NCBI GenBank assembly: GCA_045649025.1
Contig: JAZRPB010000024.1
Span: forward strand, 35,973 to 99,972
DNA from: Ornithomonoglobus_A sp045649025
Lineage (GTDB): Bacteria > Bacillota > Clostridia > UBA1381
Length of the DNA: 64,000 nt
Direction: 5' to 3'
Positions 62,078 through 64,000 of this stretch are shown in pieces. Each line of letters begins with the position of its first letter. Within the stretch, counting starts at the first letter, position 1. Both the position numbers and the translations under genes were made by a program. The notes beneath the pieces were generated by a model, which did not search any database, was not told the origin of the DNA, and worked only from the letters and a program-made list of their open reading frames with translations.

Positions 62078-62226
62078 GAGAATTGTGCACATTTTATTAA
62101 AATGTATTTTTTATACAAAAATTTATTGACATTATACACGAATTTAACAAAAAAATGTTTCTTTTTTTCGCTTTAAGGTGTATAATCTTATTATGTATAA
62201 TTATTGTGAAAGGTCGGTACAGGTTT

Positions 62227-63612
62227 GTGAATAGATTTGAACTTAATGAGTTGGAAAAGGGTGCACACATTCATTTTATAGGAATAGGCGGAATAAGTAT
62301 GAGTGGACTTGCACAAATTGCACTAAAGGACGGATATAAGGTAACAGGCTCAGACAGAGAAAAGTCAAACATAACAGATAAGCTTGAAGAGTTAGGTGCA
62401 ACAGTGTATGAGGGGCACGATGCAAAAAATATAGATGGTGCTGTGCTTTGTGTGCATACTGCTGCAGTTAAAAATGATAACCCTGAAATGGCACAGGCAA
62501 TAAAAAGCGGTATACGTCTTATCGACAGAGCAGAGTTTTTGGGTGCGGTAATGAAAAAATATCGTTATGCAGTGGGTGTGAGCGGAACCCACGGAAAAAC
62601 CACAACAACCTCTATGCTTGCACACGCACTTATTAATGCAGACGTTGACCCAACAATAAGCGTTGGCGGCGAGCTTGATATAATAGACGGAAATATAAAA
62701 ACAGGCGACAGTGAGTATTTTGTTACAGAAGCCTGTGAATACACAAACAGCTTTTTAAAGTTCTATCCCACAATTGCACTTATAACCAATATTGAAGAGG
62801 ACCATCTTGATTTCTTTTCGGGAATTGAAGAAATAAGAGAAAGCTTTGCAAGCTTTGCAATGCTTACCAAGGATAAGGGCAGTGTTGTTGCATGGGGTGA
62901 GGATGAAAATATAAAATTAGCTCTAAAGGATTTACCACTAAATATTATAACCTATGGTTTTAATAGTGAGTGTATGTATTATCCTGAAAATATAACCCGA
63001 GTAGCAGGCTTTCCAAGCTTTGACGTGTATAAAAACGGAGAAAAGTATATTCATATTAATCTATCTGTTCCTGGTGACCATAATATTTTGAATGCACTTG
63101 CAACAGTTGCAGTGTGCGATCTTATGGAATGTGATATAGAAAAAGCATCAAAGGGTATAGAAGGCTTTGGCGGTGTAAAAAGACGTTTCGAGAAAAAGGG
63201 GACACTAAACGGTGCGGTGGTTATAGACGATTATGCACACCACCCAACAGAAATTAAGGCAACACTAAAGGCAGCACAGGAGTTTGAGCATAATAAGATT
63301 ATCTGCATTTTCCAACCGCACACCTATTCAAGAACAAGAACTCTATGGAATGATTTTACAGAAGCCTTTTTCGACGCAGACGAGCTTATTGTAACGCATA
63401 TATATGCTGCACGTGAAAAGTTTGACGGTGTAACCTCGCCTCAAAAGCTTGCCGAGGATATAAAGGCAAAGGGAGTAGATGCAAAATATTTTGAAACCTT
63501 TGAAGAGATAGCCGAGTATGTGAAGAAAACTGCAAAGGAAAATGATATAATATTCACCATGGGTGCAGGCACAATCACAAATGTTGGACCAATGATTACG
63601 GAGGGGATGTAA
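62227..63612 (+). CDS. murC: UDP-N-acetylmuramate-L-alanine ligase
   Basis: About 461 residues: HFIGIGGISMSGLAQIA, P-loop VSGTHGKTTTTSM, EACEYTNSFLKFYP, IVIDDYAHHPTEIKAT-like VVIDDYAHHPTEIKAT and FQPHTYSRTRTLW. It adds L-Ala to UDP-MurNAc. I prefer GTG 62227, in line with the MurC N-terminus; an ATG at 62155 would add a hydrophobic extension foreign to the family. Upstream signals are weak (TATAAT at 62181, poor -35). The final EGM and TAA are written by element B8. Confidence 0.95.
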   Translation: MNRFELNELEKGAHIHFIGIGGISMSGLAQIALKDGYKVTGSDREKSNITDKLEELGATVYEGHDAKNIDGAVLCVHTAAVKNDNPEMAQAIKSGIRLIDRAEFLGAVMKKYRYAVGVSGTHGKTTTTSMLAHALINADVDPTISVGGELDIIDGNIKTGDSEYFVTEACEYTNSFLKFYPTIALITNIEEDHLDFFSGIEEIRESFASFAMLTKDKGSVVAWGEDENIKLALKDLPLNIITYGFNSECMYYPENITRVAGFPSFDVYKNGEKYIHINLSVPGDHNILNALATVAVCDLMECDIEKASKGIEGFGGVKRRFEKKGTLNGAVVIDDYAHHPTEIKATLKAAQEFEHNKIICIFQPHTYSRTRTLWNDFTEAFFDADELIVTHIYAAREKFDGVTSPQKLAEDIKAKGVDAKYFETFEEIAEYVKKTAKENDIIFTMGAGTITNVGPMITEGM

Positions 63613-63973
63613 AAAAAGCGCAGACCGCAAAAGGCAAAAAATAAAGAGGCTTGCATAATGTTACTTACCCCTTAAAAATAAAAATTTTATACTGTATGTG
63701 GAAAAATATTGCTTTTAGGCAATATTTTTCTTTTTATCTTTTAGGAAATTACTACTTTTAAGTTGAAATTTCCTAAATTACAAAAAAGTCTACCTATGGA
63801 AGTGAGCTGTGCGAACGACAGTCACGATAGTGACTTTTTTATATAATGCCTTTTGCTACAAACAAACCTCACCACTCGACGTACCCTCGTACGCCTTCGG
63901 GTAACCCAAAAACAAAGCGTTCGCTTTGCTTTTGGTTCGGTTTGTTCATTCTGCATCTTTTTTTCCTATCCCC
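63603..63973 (-). repeat. Family B element, subfamily I (B8), interrupted by C2
   Basis: Reversed copy of 371 bp; without the 103-bp C2 insertion it is 268 bp, the size of B3 (267). It starts at GGGGATGTAAAAAAAG inside the murC stop and ends TTTTTTTCCTATCCCC. The GTAC hairpin loop is GAGG here, differing from AAAG and GGTT, and the next hairpin is AAAAGCAAAGC/GCTTTGTTTTT. It fills the last 390 bases of the window. Confidence 0.88.
63738..63840 (+). repeat. Family C element, copy C2 (nested in B8)
   Basis: Same 103-bp sequence as C1 with a few changes, including a paired change GCG/CGC to GTG/CAC. It sits in the T-rich arm of B8 next to the TATTGC hairpin, at a point that is continuous in B3. 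TTTTTAT occurs on both flanks, which may be a target duplication. Confidence 0.85.
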
Positions 63974-64000
63974 CCAAAAAAGTGGTGTAAAATTTACACC

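Overview
This 64 kb window looks like chromosome from a low-GC Gram-positive bacterium, most likely an endospore-lineage member of the class Clostridia. The reasons are A+T-rich DNA, strong AGGAGG-type ribosome sites with frequent TTG/GTG starts, near-consensus sigma-A promoters (TTGACA-17-TATAAT), SigH and SpoVG, a Trp T-box, a glmS-type ribozyme, a GdpP-type c-di-AMP phosphodiesterase, and EutS/EutP microcompartment genes. No prophage, CRISPR array, rRNA operon or transposase gene was seen. Species cannot be assigned from the sequence alone.

Layout. 1-7.9 kb: the end of an FkbH-like gene, a DMT exporter, a purine permease, a zinc-ribbon protein, sigH, and an amino-acid ABC transporter. 7.5-13.4 kb: a leftward housekeeping run (yhcH-like, a PPTase, rsmE, an M19 dipeptidase, yraN, rnhB), then DUF4364 and small membrane proteins. 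13.6-19.3 kb: a secreted protein, an AEC carrier, a GT39-like membrane protein and an LTA-synthase-like enzyme. 19.5-23.1 kb: the preQ1 operon queF-queC-queD-queE-folE, then trmB. 23.1-26.5 kb: ilvB-ilvN-ilvC behind a hairpin-rich leader. 26.9-35.1 kb: holA, a BspA-like LRR surface protein, a Cys-rich micropeptide, an XRE regulator with eutP and eutS, an NlpC/P60-like protein lacking its Cys, rluB and a D,D-carboxypeptidase. 35.1-37.1 kb: tRNA-Leu(GAG), tRNA-Gln(CTG), and a Trp T-box with orphan trpB. 37.1-41.5 kb: two related membrane proteins, obg-rpmA-rplU and ruvX. 41.6-44 kb: a beta-helix acyltransferase, a glmS-class ribozyme, then glmM. 44.3-47.5 kb: a polysaccharide deacetylase fusion with an MBOAT O-acyltransferase. 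47.7-55.4 kb: DUF1858, ftsH, tilS, dnaB, rplI, gdpP and a MazG-like gene, all leftward. 55.8-60.5 kb: a dehydrogenase, DJ-1, 5-FCL, TatD, a diglucosyl-DAG-type glycosyltransferase and a LOG protein. 60.5-64 kb: a stalk-domain protein, spoVG and murC.

The most unusual content is between the genes. Three families of dispersed, non-coding, strongly folded elements occupy many of the larger gaps. Family B (about 250-270 bp, 8 loci counting short forms) has imperfect terminal inverted repeats and an invariant GTAC hairpin. In 7 of 8 loci one particular end sits on or within about 10 bp of a stop codon. Family C (about 103 bp, 2 copies) has one copy inserted inside a family B copy, and the matching uninterrupted sequence is also present in this window. 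Family A (about 140 bp, 2 copies) is a multi-stem element whose helices have changed on both strands together, with GNRA-type tetraloops in one orientation. None contains a convincing coding frame. They look like MITE-type mobile DNA, structured RNA, or both. The other notable regulatory points are the glmS-class ribozyme placed before glmM and the Trp T-box before a stand-alone trpB.
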